Source of the DNA: JAIBJN01 sp963838795
Lineage (GTDB): Bacteria; Actinomycetota; Thermoleophilia; Gaiellales; Gaiellaceae
NCBI GenBank assembly: GCA_963838795.1
Contig: CAWISL010000005.1
Location: forward strand, 248,001 to 312,000
Direction: 5' to 3'
DNA: 64,000 nt
Positions within the stretch are counted from its first letter, which is position 1. Each line of letters begins with the position of its first letter. Of the stretch, positions 43,247 through 52,808 are shown piece after piece. A program made the translations under genes and the position numbers. The notes under the pieces are model-generated. The model had not been told where the DNA came from and did not search any database. It saw only the letters and a list, made by a program, of their open reading frames with translations.

Positions 43247-46200
43247 CTACGAGCGGAGGACGGCCCTGCGCGGACCGGCGAGAAAGCCGACCTCGACGAG
43301 GAGCGGCATCGCCTCGGTCTCCCCGACGGGCTGGCCGTCGAAGCGTTCGACGGCGAGGCGCTTCAGACCCGTCCGGCGCGCGTGCTGGACGAGCGCGCCG
43401 AGCGCGCTCCTGAGCCAGCCCTCCTCGGGATCGCGCAGCGGCACGAGCGAGCGCCCCCCGCGCTCGACGAAGAGTGCAGGCTCGCCGTCGAGGAGGACGA
43501 CGTAGGCACCGGCCACGCGCGCGGCGCGAGCGCCGGAACGCTTCGGCCAGGCGAGCGCCGAGCCGTAGGGCTGCGCCGGGTCGGCCGCGGCGAGAACGAG
43601 CGCCGTCTCCGTCTCCGGCGGCTCACGGACGCGCTCCACCGCGCCGGGGAGGGCGAACTGGGCGCCGCCGAGGCCCTCGACGAAGTAGCCGCGACGGCAG
43701 ACCCCGAGCGTCTCCAGCTTCCGGAGCTCACGATAGACAGGCGCATACCCGCCCGGGATGCCCTCGGCCCGGACACCGTCGCGAGTGACGATCCCATGGC
43801 GCTCGAGCAGCAGCTCGGCCAGCGCCCGGGCATCCGGCTCGCCCGCGAAGAGGCCGCCCGCCGCCGACCAGCGGCCCTGGGTGGCCGTGATCGCATCCGC
43901 GCGCGCGCGCGAGAAGCGCCGCGGCCGCTTCTGTGGCCTCGGCGCCTGGAAACGGCGGCTCGCCCGCAGAGGCTGCCAGGCGTCGTTCGTCACCTCGCCG
44001 GCCCAGACGAGATCCCAGAGCGCGGGAAGCGCTGCCTCGCCCTCGAGGTCGGTCGCCGCGAGGAGATCGAACCAGAAGAGTGCCCCGCCCGCGAGCGCTG
44101 TCCGGATCGCTCGCGTGAACATCCTCCTCCGGAGGCGGGAGCGCGCCGGGCCGCCCGAGCGCGGAGCGCGTCCTCCCGGAAGTAGAGGGCAACACGCTCG
44201 AGCCCGGCACCCACCCAGACGACCTCGCCCGAAGCCGTCAGCTGGTCGAGCCACGCCGGCTGGTAGCCGGGCACGCGCCGGGGCAGCACGTCGCTCTCCC
44301 AGAGCGCCACCGGGAGCGAGAGGCCCTGGAGGGGGACGAGGGACTCCCGGAGCGTCGCCCGCCGATCGACTCCCTGCCAGCCGGGAAGGAAGCGGCCGAG
44401 CGATCCCTGCTCGACGGGCTCCACCTCCTTGCGGAGCCGGGCCAAGCTGGCACGTCGAAGTCGCCGAAGAACATCCGGGTCGCACCACTCGCGCTCGGAT
44501 CCGCCGGGGCGCAGCTCGCCCCGCACGAGATCGAGCGCCGCGAGCAACGTCTCCATTCGCTCGTGCTCGAGGCCGAATCGGCGGGCGGCTTCGTCGGTGG
44601 TGAACGGCCCGCGCCCGCGCGCGAAGCGCCGAAGGATCCAGCCCAGCGGATCCTCCCCGGCGTCGAGATAGGCATCGGGTAGGCCCGCAGGAGGCATCGC
44701 CCCGAGGGCGTCCCGATATCGCCCGGCGTCCTCGGCGGCGATCAGGCGCTCGGCGCCGGCGACGCGGATGCGCACTGCCCTGCGCTCGGCTTCGAGCTGC
44801 CCGGCGAGCGCCGGGTCGGCCTCGTCGGGAGCGAGGTCGCCGCGCCGCAGCAGAATGTCGTGCAGCCCGTCGGCGCTCGGCCGGCGAGCCTCGTAGCTCC
44901 CGCTCCACCTGCTCGAGCGCGTCGGGGTCGATGAGGTCGCGGAGCTCCTCCTGGCCGAGCAGCTCCTTCAGGAGGTCGCGATCGAGGGCCAGGGCCTGCG
45001 CCCGGCGCTCGGCGAGCGGCGTGTCATCCTCGTACATGTAGGTGGCGACGTAGTCGAAGAGGAGCGAGGACGCAAAGGGCGACGCGCTCGCCGTCTCGAC
45101 GGCGACGAGATCGATGCGGCGTTGCCGGAGCGCGTCGAGCAGGCTCCGCAGGGCAGGCAGGTCGAAGACGTCCTGGAGCACCTCGCGGTAGGTCTCCAGG
45201 ATCACGGGAAAGTCGGGATAGCGGCGGGCGACCTGGAGCAGTCCCTGCGCCTTCAGCCGCTGCTGCCAGAGCGGCGTGCGCTGGCCCGGGCGGCGGCGCG
45301 GGATCAGAAGCGCGCGGGCCGCGTTCTCGCGGAAGCGGGCGCCGAAGAGCGCCGTGCCGCCCAGCTCCGCGACCACGAGGTCGTCGAGCTCGTCCGAGCC
45401 GACGAGCAGCTCGTCGAGCGAGTGGCGGCGCCTCGGCGTCGGGCAGGTGGAACGCCACGCCGTCGTCCGACCAGATGAAGTTGACCTCGAGGCCGAGCGA
45501 CTCACGCAGGCGGGCGGCCAGCGCCAGGGCCCACGGGGCGTGCACTCGCGCTCCGAAGGGCGTCAGGATGCAGAGCCGCCAGTCGCCGATCTCGTCGCGG
45601 AAGCGCTCGACGACGACCGCTCGATCGGAAGGAAGCACGCCGGTCGCCTGCTCCTGCTCGCGGAGGAACGTGAGGAGGTTCTCCGCGGCGCGCTCGTCGA
45701 GCTCGTGCTCGGACACCAGTCGCTCGCGGGCACGCTGGTCGTCGAGGCCGACAAGCTCCCGGCCGGTCTGCCCGATCGCTTCACCGAGCTCGTACGGACG
45801 GCCGATGCCCTCGCCCTTCCAGAAGGGCACGAGGCCCGGGAACGCCCGGCGCCGGCGAGACGAGCACGCGGTCGCGGGTGATCTCCTCGATCCGCCATGT
45901 CGAGGCGCCGAGCAGGAACGTCTGGCCGGCCCGTGCCTCGTAGACCATCTCCTCGTCGAGCTCGCCGACGCGCCCGCCGCCCTCCACGAGGTAGACGCCG
46001 AAGAGGCCGCGGTCGGGGATCGTGCCGGCGTTCGTGACCGCGAGCCGGCGAGCGCCTTCTCGGCCCCGCAGGAGCCCGGCGACCCGATCCCAGGTGATGC
46101 GCGGTCGCAGCTCGCGCGAACTCTTCGGACGGATAGCGGCCGGCGAGCATGTCGAGCACGTTCTCCAGCTGTTGGCGCGAGAGGTCGCGGAAGGGCCAAG

Positions 46201-47446
46201 CCCTGCGGACGAGGTCGTGGAGCTCGTCGACGGAGATCTCCTCCTGGGCGCAGACGGCGACGACCTGCTGGGCGAGGACGTCGAGAGGATTGCGCGGCAC
46301 GCGGGTTTCCTCGATCAGCCCTTCCTTCATGCGCCGGACGACGACTGCCGACTCGAGCAGGTCCGCTCTGAACTTCGGGAAGATCCGGCCTTTCGACGCC
46401 TCGTCCAGCCGATGTCCCGCGCGGCCGACGCGCTGGAGCCCGCGCGCGACGGACTTCGGCGACTCCACCTGGACGACGAGGTCGACGGCGCCCATGTCGA
46501 TGCCGAGCTCGAGCGACGACGTGGCGACGAGGCACGGGATGTCGCCCTTCTTCAGCTGCTCCTCGACCTCGACACGCTGCTCGCGAGCGAGCGAGCCGTG
46601 GTGCGCGCGCGCGATCTCCTGTTCCGCCAGCTCGTTCAGGCGGAGCGCCAGCCGCTCCGCGAGGCGGCGATTGTTGACGAAGACGATCGTGGAGCGGTGC
46701 TCGCGGACGAGCTCGAGGAGCGCCGGGTAGATGGATGGCCAGATCGAGCCGCCCTCGCCCGGCTCGCGCATGTCCTCGAGCGGGACGACGACGCGAAGAT
46801 CAAGCTCCTTGCGTGTGCCCGCGTCGACGAGCTCGATGGGACGGCCGCCGGACACGAAGCGTCCGATCTCCTCCAGGGGGCGCTGCGTGGCCGAGAGCCC
46901 GACGCGCTGCATGGGCCCACCGACCAGGCGCTCGAGCCGCTCGAGGCTGAGCGCCAGATGAGCTCCGCGCTTGGAGCCGGCGACCGCGTGCACCTCGTCG
47001 ACGATCACGACCTGAACGCCGCGGAGGGTGTCGCGGGCGCGCGAGGTGAGCATGAGGAAGAGCGACTCCGGAGTCGTGATGAGGATGTCCGGCGGCCGTT
47101 TCAGCATCGCCGCCCGCTCCTTCGGAGGCGTGTCCCCGGTGCGGACGGCGACCGATAGCTCGGAGCGGATCCCCGCGAGCGGCCCCCGCAGGTTTCGCTC
47201 GACGTCGTAGTTGAGCGCCTTCAGCGGGCTGACGTAGAGCACCTGGGTGCCTTCTCCCGGCCGGGCCCGGTCGAGCGCCCAGAGGAACGCCGCCAGCGTT
47301 TTCCCGGAGCCGGTAGGCGCCTGGATGAGCACGTGACGACCCGTCGCGATCGCCGGCCAGCCTCGCTCCTGCGCGGGAGTCGGGCCGGCGAACGTCTGCT
47401 CGAACCAGGTGCGGACGTCCTGGCTAAAAGGCGCGAGCGCGCTCAC
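43247..47446 (-). CDS. lhr: Lhr-type DEAD/DEAH helicase (several frameshifts)
   Basis: Large ATP-dependent DNA helicase of bacterial repair (about 1,400 residues). The N-terminal motor is clean: GRHVLIQAPTGSGKTLAAFL (Walker A), IVDEVHAVAG (motif II), VGLSATQRPL (III), IVFVNNRRLAERLALRL, CLVATSSLELGIDMG and RGLQRVGRAGHRLD (VI). The Lhr core follows in pieces: QTFLLGASTWRIEEITRDRV, NFIWSDDGVAFHLP, LWQQRLKAQGLLQVARRYPD, RGRGPFTTDEAARRFGLEHE and RLAVERFDGQPVGETEAMPL. Frame changes lie near 46110, 45850, 45440, 44890 and 44150. GTG 47446 is preferred as start; ATG 47476 is possible. Confidence 0.92.
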
Positions 47447-47493
47447 TCGTCCAGCGTACCCATTGCGGCAGGTCATCCCGGCGGCGATTCTGC

Positions 47494-47565
47494 TCCCCTT
47501 ACTCCTCTGGGGCACCCCTCTCCCACCACCCGCTTCCGAGCGTAACGACAAAAGGCGCACACCGG
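47494..47565 (+). repeat. Dispersed repeat, copy B
   Basis: CTTACTC, GGGGCACCCC, CCCACCACCCGC, TTCCGAGCGTAACG and AAAGGCGCACAC match copy C almost base for base over 60 bases. It lies between the divergent lhr and HhH-GPD genes, so unlike A, C and D it is not just after a gene. Confidence 0.75.
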
Positions 47566-47617
47566 GCGCGTGCAGTGTGCCGGGGGGTCGCGAGTGTGTG
47601 CAACGAGACACGGCGAC

Positions 47618-47646
47618 TAGAATCTTTGGCCATGGTCGACTCATGA
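47618..47646 (+). promoter_or_regulatory. -10 box and four-codon upstream ORF before the HhH-GPD gene
   Basis: TAGAAT (47618-47623) lies eight bases before ATG 47632. That ATG starts ATG GTC GAC TCA TGA, whose stop overlaps the start (47643) of the glycosylase in ATGA. It is either a leaderless mini-ORF coupled to the gene or the true start hidden by an indel. Confidence 0.45.
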
Positions 47647-48224
47647 ACGCCGCCCGGCCGACACACCTCTACTTCACGGGCGACGACAAAGCCGATCGCT
47701 TCCTCGCCGAGGAGCCGCTGGCGCTGCTCGTCGGCTTCGTGCTCGACCAGCAGGTCACCGTGCAAAAGGCCTTCTCGGGCCCGCTCGAGATCCGCCGCCG
47801 GCTCGGCAACTTCGACGCCTCGACGATCGCCGGCACGGATCCCGGGCGAGCTCGAGGAGCTCTTCCGGCAGAAGCCCGCCATCCACCGCTTCCCGGGGAA
47901 CATGGCCCGACGCGTGCAGGAACTCTGCGCAGTCGTGGCCGAGGACTACGGCGGCCGCGGCGGAGCGCGTCTGGCTCGAGGCCGAGAGCGGCGAGGACCT
48001 GGAGCGGCGGCTGCTCGCCCTTCCGGGAATCGGGACCGATGAAGGCCCGATCGCTGCTCGCGATCGTCGGCAAGCGCTTCGGCATCCGCCCGCCCGGCTG
48101 GGAGGACGTCGCGCCGACGCACCCGACGCTCGGGGACGTCAACTCCTACGAGGCGCTCGAGGACTACCAGGCGAAGAAGCGCGCGCACAAGGCGTCGCTG
48201 CGCGCGGCGAAGGCGTCCGGTTAG
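47643..48224 (+). CDS. HhH-GPD base-excision repair protein (frameshifted)
   Basis: DNA glycosylase of the endonuclease III/AlkA superfamily. HLYFTGDDKADRFLAEEPLA and LLVGFVLDQQVTVQKAFSGP are clear; in other frames follow ELEELFRQKPAIHRFPGNMA and RVWLEAESGEDLERRLLALP, then the helix-hairpin-helix GIGTMKARSLLAIVGKRFG. At least three indels between 47845 and 48040. About 193 residues. Start ATG 47643 follows the mini-ORF. Divergent from lhr and convergent with the acyl-CoA dehydrogenase gene, with overlapping stops. Confidence 0.85.
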   Translation: MNAARPTHLYFTGDDKADRFLAEEPLALLVGFVLDQQVTVQKAFSGPLEIRRRLGNFDASTIAGTDPGRARGALPAEARHPPLPGEHGPTRAGTLRSRGRGLRRPRRSASGSRPRAARTWSGGCSPFRESGPMKARSLLAIVGKRFGIRPPGWEDVAPTHPTLGDVNSYEALEDYQAKKRAHKASLRAAKASG

Positions 48225-49397
48225 CCCACCTCCGCGAGCAGCGACGCCCGCGCCTCGCGCACCATTTCGCGCGCGATCACGATCCGCTGGATCTCCTGCG
48301 TTCCCTCGTAGATCTGCGTGATCTTGGCGTCGCGCATCATGCGCTCGACGGGGTACTCCTTCATGTAGCCGTAGCCGCCGAGGATCTGGACGGCTTCGGT
48401 GGTGACCTCCATGGCCGTGTCGCCGCAGAAGAGCTTCGCCATCGCTGACATCTTGGTGAGAGGCTCGACTCCCTCGTCGATCGCCATTCCGACCTTGTAG
48501 AGGAGCCCGCGCGCGGCCTCGCACTTCGTCTCCATCTCGGCGAGCTTGGCGGCGATGAGCTGGTGCTCGGCGATCGGCTTGCCCATCGTCTCCCGCGTCT
48601 TCGCGTACTCGAGCGCATAGTCGGTGGCGCCCTGAGCGATGCCAAGCGCCTGCGCCGCGATCCCCGGGCGGGAGCGGTCGAGCACGCGCATGGCGATCCT
48701 GAAGCCGTCACCCTCCTCGCCGATCCGGTTTCCGGCCGGAACGCGGCAGTCCGAGAGAAAGACCTCGCCGGTGGTCGAGCCCTTGATCCCCATCTTCGGC
48801 TCGATCCGGCCGACCTCGAAGCCGGGCGCATCGGCCTCGACGATGAACGCCGAGATGCCGCCGTGCCCGGCGGTCGGATCGGTCTTGGCGAAGACGACGT
48901 AGACCCCGGCGACGCCCGCGTTCGTGATGAAGCGCTTCGAGCCGTTCAGGACGTACTCGTCGCCCTCGAGCTTGGCCTCGGAGCGCATGGCTGCCGCATC
49001 CGAGCCCGAGCCCGGCTCGGTCAGGGCGTACGCCGGAAGCCATTCTCCGCTTGCCAGACGCGGGAGGTAGCGCTCCTTCTGCTCCTCGGTGCCGTCGTTC
49101 TTGATCGCAAGGGCCCCGAGCTCCTGGAGGGCGAGGATCAGACCGGTCGTCGCGCAGACCCTGGAGATCTCCTCGACGGCGACCAGGACCATCAGCGTCC
49201 CCGTTCCCGTGCCGCCGTAGCGCCCCTCGAAGGGAAGACCGAGGATCTCGTGCTCTCGCAGCAGCTCGACCATGTCCCACGGGAACTCGCCGGAGCGCGT
49301 CGATCTCGGCGGCCCGCGGCGCGATGCGCTCGCGCGCGAGCGTCCGGACGAGCTCGCGGATCTCGCGCTGCTCGTCGGAGAGCGGCTCGTACCCCAC
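48221..49397 (-). CDS. Acyl-CoA dehydrogenase (one frameshift)
   Basis: FAD acyl-CoA dehydrogenase. GTG at 49397 gives YEPLSDEQREIRELVRTLAR; the frame changes near 49290 (before GEFPWDMVELLREHEILGLP) and then is clean to the end. Motifs: TEPGSGSDAAAMRSE, NGSKRFITNAGVAGVYVVFA, IKGSTTGEVFLSDCRVPAGN, RETMGKPIAEHQLIAAKLAE, LGGYGYMKEYPVERMMRDAK and QI-type YEGTQEIQRIVIAREM. Paralogue of the enzyme at 27977-29110. TAGAAT seven bases before the GTG. Confidence 0.93.
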
Positions 49398-49404
49398 GTC
49401 GCGG

Positions 49405-49410
49405 ATTCTA
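49405..49410 (-). promoter_or_regulatory. -10 box (TAGAAT) of the acyl-CoA dehydrogenase gene
   Basis: TAGAAT ends seven bases before the GTG at 49397, again leaderless. Confidence 0.5.
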
Positions 49411-49487
49411 GTGTTCGCAGCGGGCGCGCACGGAGCGCCGGAGCGTTCACGTTCTGGCGAGGATTGTGCACGACTTGCCACGGTTCG

Positions 49488-49561
49488 CGCGCCACTGCGT
49501 GCGCTTTTCGGCGTTACGCTCGGAAGCGGGTGGTGGGAAGGGGTGCCCCGTGGGAGTTAAG
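49488..49561 (-). repeat. Dispersed repeat, copy C
   Basis: Plus strand reads GCGTGCGCTTTTCGGCGTTACGCTCGGAAG in part, then GCGGGTGGTGGGAAGGGG, TGCCCC and GAGTTAAG. The TAA stop of the gene at 49557-50431 lies inside the TTAAC motif, exactly as for trpA in copy A. Confidence 0.8.
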
Positions 49562-50431
49562 AAGCCCCGGCGACCTGTGGCTCGTGAGTCCAATCGAGGT
49601 CGCGAACGGAGAGCGGCACCCTGACGACGCGGTTTTCCGGGCGCTCGGACGAGAAGACGTAAACGCTCTCCTCGGTGGCGAGCGCCGTCCAGCGGTCGTC
49701 CGGCGACCAGGCGATGGCCAGCGCGGCGGGCACCCCGTCCGGGCGGCCGACCTCGCGGCCGTCTCGGGTGAATACTCGAGGGTTCGGGTAAGGCCCGAGA
49801 AGCGCGTAGTAGCGACCTCGCGGGCTGGGGCGGATCGCGCGAGCGTCGTAGACCCACCAACGCGGGTGCACGAAGAGCGGACGCGCTCCCTCGAACCCGG
49901 CGAGCACGCGTTCGCGCGGCTCGTAGGTCGAGTCCGCCAGGACCACGTAGCGCTCGTCGTCCAGCGCGACCGCCTGGACCGCGCGGAACCCGGCCTTGGC
50001 ATCGATCCCGATTCCTAGCCCGGGCTCAATCGCGCGCGACAGCTCCTCCCGCGAGAGCACGACCTGGACGGCGCCGTAGCCGAGCCCGGACCAGACGACC
50101 TCGCCGTCGACGGCCCCGAGCCCTCCGGTCGATGTCGCCGGCCGGCACATCTCGAACGACGGCGCAGGCGCCGGAGCGAGCTCGGGGAGGGAGACTGCGT
50201 GCAGCCGGCACTCGTCGTCGGAGTACGTCAGCACACCGCTCACGCCGGCTTCGCGAAGCTGCCTGGCCGCCAGCTCCGCGTGCTCCCCGAGGCCCGGAAT
50301 CGTCGGCGTCCCGGCGGCCCGGGGGAAACGGGGCGCTCTTCGCCCCGCAGCGCGTCAACGCCCGCGGCGAGCCCGAGGGCGGCGACGGCCCCGGCCAGGA
50401 GCCAGGTGGCAACCTTTCGGACCGCGATCAG
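49557..50431 (-). CDS. Membrane-anchored protein, propeller-like, unknown (frameshifted)
   Basis: N-terminal membrane anchor KVATWLLAGAVAALGLAAG, then after a frame change near 50320 a clean 228-residue part: GVLTYSDDECRLHAVSLPEL, YVVLADSTYEPRERVLAGFE, RPSPRGRYYALLGPYPNPRV and IAWSPDDRWTALATEESVYV, short repeats like a beta-propeller. No ATG or GTG opens the anchor; a CTG at 50431 overlaps the murein-endopeptidase stop (CTGA), which fits the NTGA couplings seen elsewhere but is rare. The stop codon is part of repeat copy C. Function unknown. Confidence 0.6.
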
Positions 50432-51072
50432 CCAGTGGTAGCACGGATCCGGACGTGCAGGTGGTTGTCGTGGTTCCAGATCACCTGCACGACTCCGCGC
50501 GGGCCCGTGAAGCCCGTGTTCGGGCCGACGTAGACGAGGTCGGCCCCGGCGGCGACGAAGCGGTCGACCAGATCCTGCGCGAACCTGCGGTTGATCTCGG
50601 AGACGCGCAGCGGCGGTCGCTCGGCGCGATCGTGCCGCGGGTAGTAGACGTCCGCGTCGAGCCCGTTCTGGTGCGTGACGTGCACCGGCCCGAAGGGACC
50701 GCCGCGGCGCCGGCTGAGGTCGCCGATCCCCACCCTCGGCGCCCCCGGGTGCGCCGCGGCGTACGCATCGATGACCCGGAGCACGAAGCGCACGAGCCGG
50801 TCGCTCCCCCAGCGCCGCGAGGCGCGGTTGGGCACGCGGTGCAGGAGGGGATCCCACGTAAAGAAATGCTCGCCCTGCGCCGGGAACCTGACGCCGCGCA
50901 CCAGCCGTCCCGCCGAGGGCTCGCCCAACGCGACCGAGCGCCGCCAGGCGATCTCTGGCGCGGGCGTGGCCGGCTCGATCGCCACCGGCTCGCCGTCACC
51001 CGGGTCGACGAAGCCCGCGGCGGGCACCGAGACGACGAGCGCGACGAGCGCGAAGGCGACGGCGATGCGCAC
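50428..51072 (-). CDS. Penicillin-insensitive murein endopeptidase-like protein (M74)
   Basis: Exported metallopeptidase expected to cut D-Ala-mDAP crosslinks in peptidoglycan. 214 residues from GTG 51072 with signal RIAVAFALVALVVSVPAAG. Family blocks: GVRFPAQGEHFFTWDP, RVGIGDLSRRRGGPFGPVHV, the metal site HVTHQNGLDADVYYP and the C-terminal WNHDNHLHVRI. It lacks the C-terminal extension of E. coli MepA. It is divergent from the M14 peptidase gene 61 bases away and coupled to the anchored protein downstream. Confidence 0.88.
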   Translation of the reverse strand: MRIAVAFALVALVVSVPAAGFVDPGDGEPVAIEPATPAPEIAWRRSVALGEPSAGRLVRGVRFPAQGEHFFTWDPLLHRVPNRASRRWGSDRLVRFVLRVIDAYAAAHPGAPRVGIGDLSRRRGGPFGPVHVTHQNGLDADVYYPRHDRAERPPLRVSEINRRFAQDLVDRFVAAGADLVYVGPNTGFTGPRGVVQVIWNHDNHLHVRIRATTG

Positions 51073-51133
51073 GAGAACGTCTACGAGCGGGGAACCGGGC
51101 TGGGTCCCGGACTTCGGGGAGAGCCCGTACCGT

Positions 51134-51835
51134 ATGATTCAGGTGCTTGCCGCTTACCTCACGGCCGGCGTCCTAGCGACGCTGCCACCGGCGCAGCCCC
51201 CACAGGAGTGGAACGCCGTCCTCGGCCACTCCCACAGAGGTCACCCGATCCGCGTGCACCGTCGCGGCGACTTCGGGAGCCCACGGAAGATCCTCGTCGT
51301 GGGCTGCATCCATGGTGACGAATGCGAAGGCATCGACGTCACGCAGAGGCTGCGCCATGGGCCGCTGCCCGCCGGCCTCGACCTGTGGATCGTCCACAAC
51401 CTCAATCCGGACGGCCGGCGGCTCGGCACCCGCCTGAACGGACGCGGCGTCGACCTCAACCGCAACTTCGGCTCCGAGTGGATCCCGATCGGGAGCCGCT
51501 GGGATCCGCAGTACTCAGGGCCTCGGCCGTGGTCCGAGCGGGAGACACGACTGGCCCGGCGCCTGGTGAAGCGCATCCGCCCCGACGTCACCATCTGGTA
51601 CCACCAGCCCCAGCACGTCGTGCGCGCCTGGGGCGGAAGCCGCGCGAAGGCCCGGCGCTACGCGCGGCTCGCGCGCGAGCCGTACCGCTCCATTCGCTGG
51701 CTCAACGGGACGGCGCCGAACTGGCAGAACCATCGCTTTCCCGGCACGGCGTCCTTCGTCGTCGAGCTTCCGGCCGGGCGGCTCGCACCGGCCGCGGCCG
51801 CGCGGCACGCCAGGGCGATCAGGCTTCTTCTCTAG
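51134..51835 (+). CDS. M14-family zinc carboxypeptidase / murein peptide amidase-like
   Basis: 233 residues. Short hydrophobic N-terminus (VLAAYLTAGVLATLPPA) suggests export. Zinc ligands: ILVVGCIHGDECEGID (HxxE) and the later His in TIWYHQPQHVV; NPDGRRLGTRLNGRGVDLNR gives the substrate Arg/Asn motif NRNF; the catalytic Glu is in SFVVELPAG. Closest in plan to MpaA, which trims murein tripeptide. ATG 51134 is used, but GTG 51143 fits better with the TACCGT -10-like box at 51128-51133. Paired head to head with an M74 peptidase. Confidence 0.87.
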   Translation: MIQVLAAYLTAGVLATLPPAQPPQEWNAVLGHSHRGHPIRVHRRGDFGSPRKILVVGCIHGDECEGIDVTQRLRHGPLPAGLDLWIVHNLNPDGRRLGTRLNGRGVDLNRNFGSEWIPIGSRWDPQYSGPRPWSERETRLARRLVKRIRPDVTIWYHQPQHVVRAWGGSRAKARRYARLAREPYRSIRWLNGTAPNWQNHRFPGTASFVVELPAGRLAPAAAARHARAIRLLL

Positions 51836-52155
51836 CTCGCGGCAGGTTGCTCCGGAACTCTGGCCGTGTCCTCGAGGAAGCGCGCGAGTCGCTCGGCCTC
51901 GTCGTCGGCAAGCGAGACCGCCGCCTCGGCACGAGGGGTCGTCCCTCCGCCGCTCCAGACGCTGAAGCGGACGTGCCGGTGCTCCTCGGTGTCGCCCAGG
52001 TAGCGGGAGACGCGCAGGGCTTTGGCGGGATCGTCCTCGACGAGCGGGTGCCCGGCGAAGAACTCGACGATCTTGGCCCTCTGGGCGGCCGCGCACCACG
52101 GGCAGAAGCGGAAGCGCTCCTCCACCTCGCCGCGGCAGCTCGCGCACGCAGGCAT
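51832..52155 (-). CDS. Zinc-ribbon protein, unknown
   Basis: 107 residues: an N-terminal two-CxxC ribbon (MPACASCRGEVEERFRFCPWC) and a C-terminal domain with a helix KIVEFFAGHPLVEDDPAKAL and strands RHVRFSVWSGGG. ATG 52155 is chosen because TACCCT lies ten bases before it; an in-frame ATG 39 bases upstream is less likely. Stop overlaps that of the M14 gene. No function known. Confidence 0.75.
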   Translation of the reverse strand: MPACASCRGEVEERFRFCPWCAAAQRAKIVEFFAGHPLVEDDPAKALRVSRYLGDTEEHRHVRFSVWSGGGTTPRAEAAVSLADDEAERLARFLEDTARVPEQPAAS

Positions 52156-52244
52156 CGCCAGGCCAAGGGTACGACGGCGGCGGGACCTGCGCAAGCGCGC
52201 GGCCCGTAGGTCTCGACGATGGACCCTTCTGTGGCGCCCGCTCG

Positions 52245-52250
52245 TATAGT
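52245..52250 (+). promoter_or_regulatory. -10 box (TATAGT) of the ECF sigma gene
   Basis: TATAGT ends nine bases before the ATG at 52260. The -35 does not resemble TTGACA, so another sigma factor, possibly its own product, could read it. Confidence 0.45.
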
Positions 52251-52259
52251 CGGCACGCG

Positions 52260-52808
52260 ATGGCGGGCGCGGGCCGCGACGAGCGTGCCTGGGTGCGCGG
52301 CGCCCAGGCTGGGTCGGCCTCCGATTTCGAGGCGCTCTTTCGCGCTCACTGGCCGCGCGCGTACCGCGCAGCCTTCCTGGTCGTGCACGACGCAGCCGGG
52401 GCGGAGGACGTGGCGCAGGAGGCGTTTCTGGCCGCGGTGCGCGCCCTCGACCGCTTCGACAGCGCGCGCCCGTTCGGCCCCTGGCTCCACCGGATCGTCG
52501 TCAACCGGGCGATCGACTGGGCCCGCGCACGGGCGCTGCGGCGCGAGGTGGGCGCCGGCGAGACGATCGAGGGGGTCGCCGCTGAGGAGCGGGAAGATCC
52601 CGCCGCCCCGCTCCCCGAGGGCGTCGTCGCGGCGCTGGCCGCGCTCTCGCCCGACCACCGCGCCGTCGTCGTCCTCCGCTACGTCCTGGAGTACACGCCC
52701 GGTGAGATCGCGCGCATGCTCGACCTTCCGAGAGGCACCGTGAACTCACGGCTTCGCAGGGGGCTCGACGCTCTCCAGGGCGTGGTCGGCCCGGAGGACA
52801 GCCGATGA
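52260..52808 (+). CDS. ECF-family RNA polymerase sigma factor
   Basis: 182 residues. Sigma2: FEALFRAHWPRAYRAAFLVV, DVAQEAFLAAVRALDRFD, FGPWLHRIVVNRAIDWARAR. Sigma4: ALSPDHRAVVVLRYVLEYTP, GEIARMLDLPRGTVNSRLRR, the promoter-recognition helix. Stop overlaps the next start in ATGA. The downstream gene encodes a membrane protein with a short cytoplasmic N-terminus and a large outer part, the usual position and topology of an anti-sigma factor, so control by an envelope signal is likely (inference). Confidence 0.93.
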   Translation: MAGAGRDERAWVRGAQAGSASDFEALFRAHWPRAYRAAFLVVHDAAGAEDVAQEAFLAAVRALDRFDSARPFGPWLHRIVVNRAIDWARARALRREVGAGETIEGVAAEEREDPAAPLPEGVVAALAALSPDHRAVVVLRYVLEYTPGEIARMLDLPRGTVNSRLRRGLDALQGVVGPEDSR

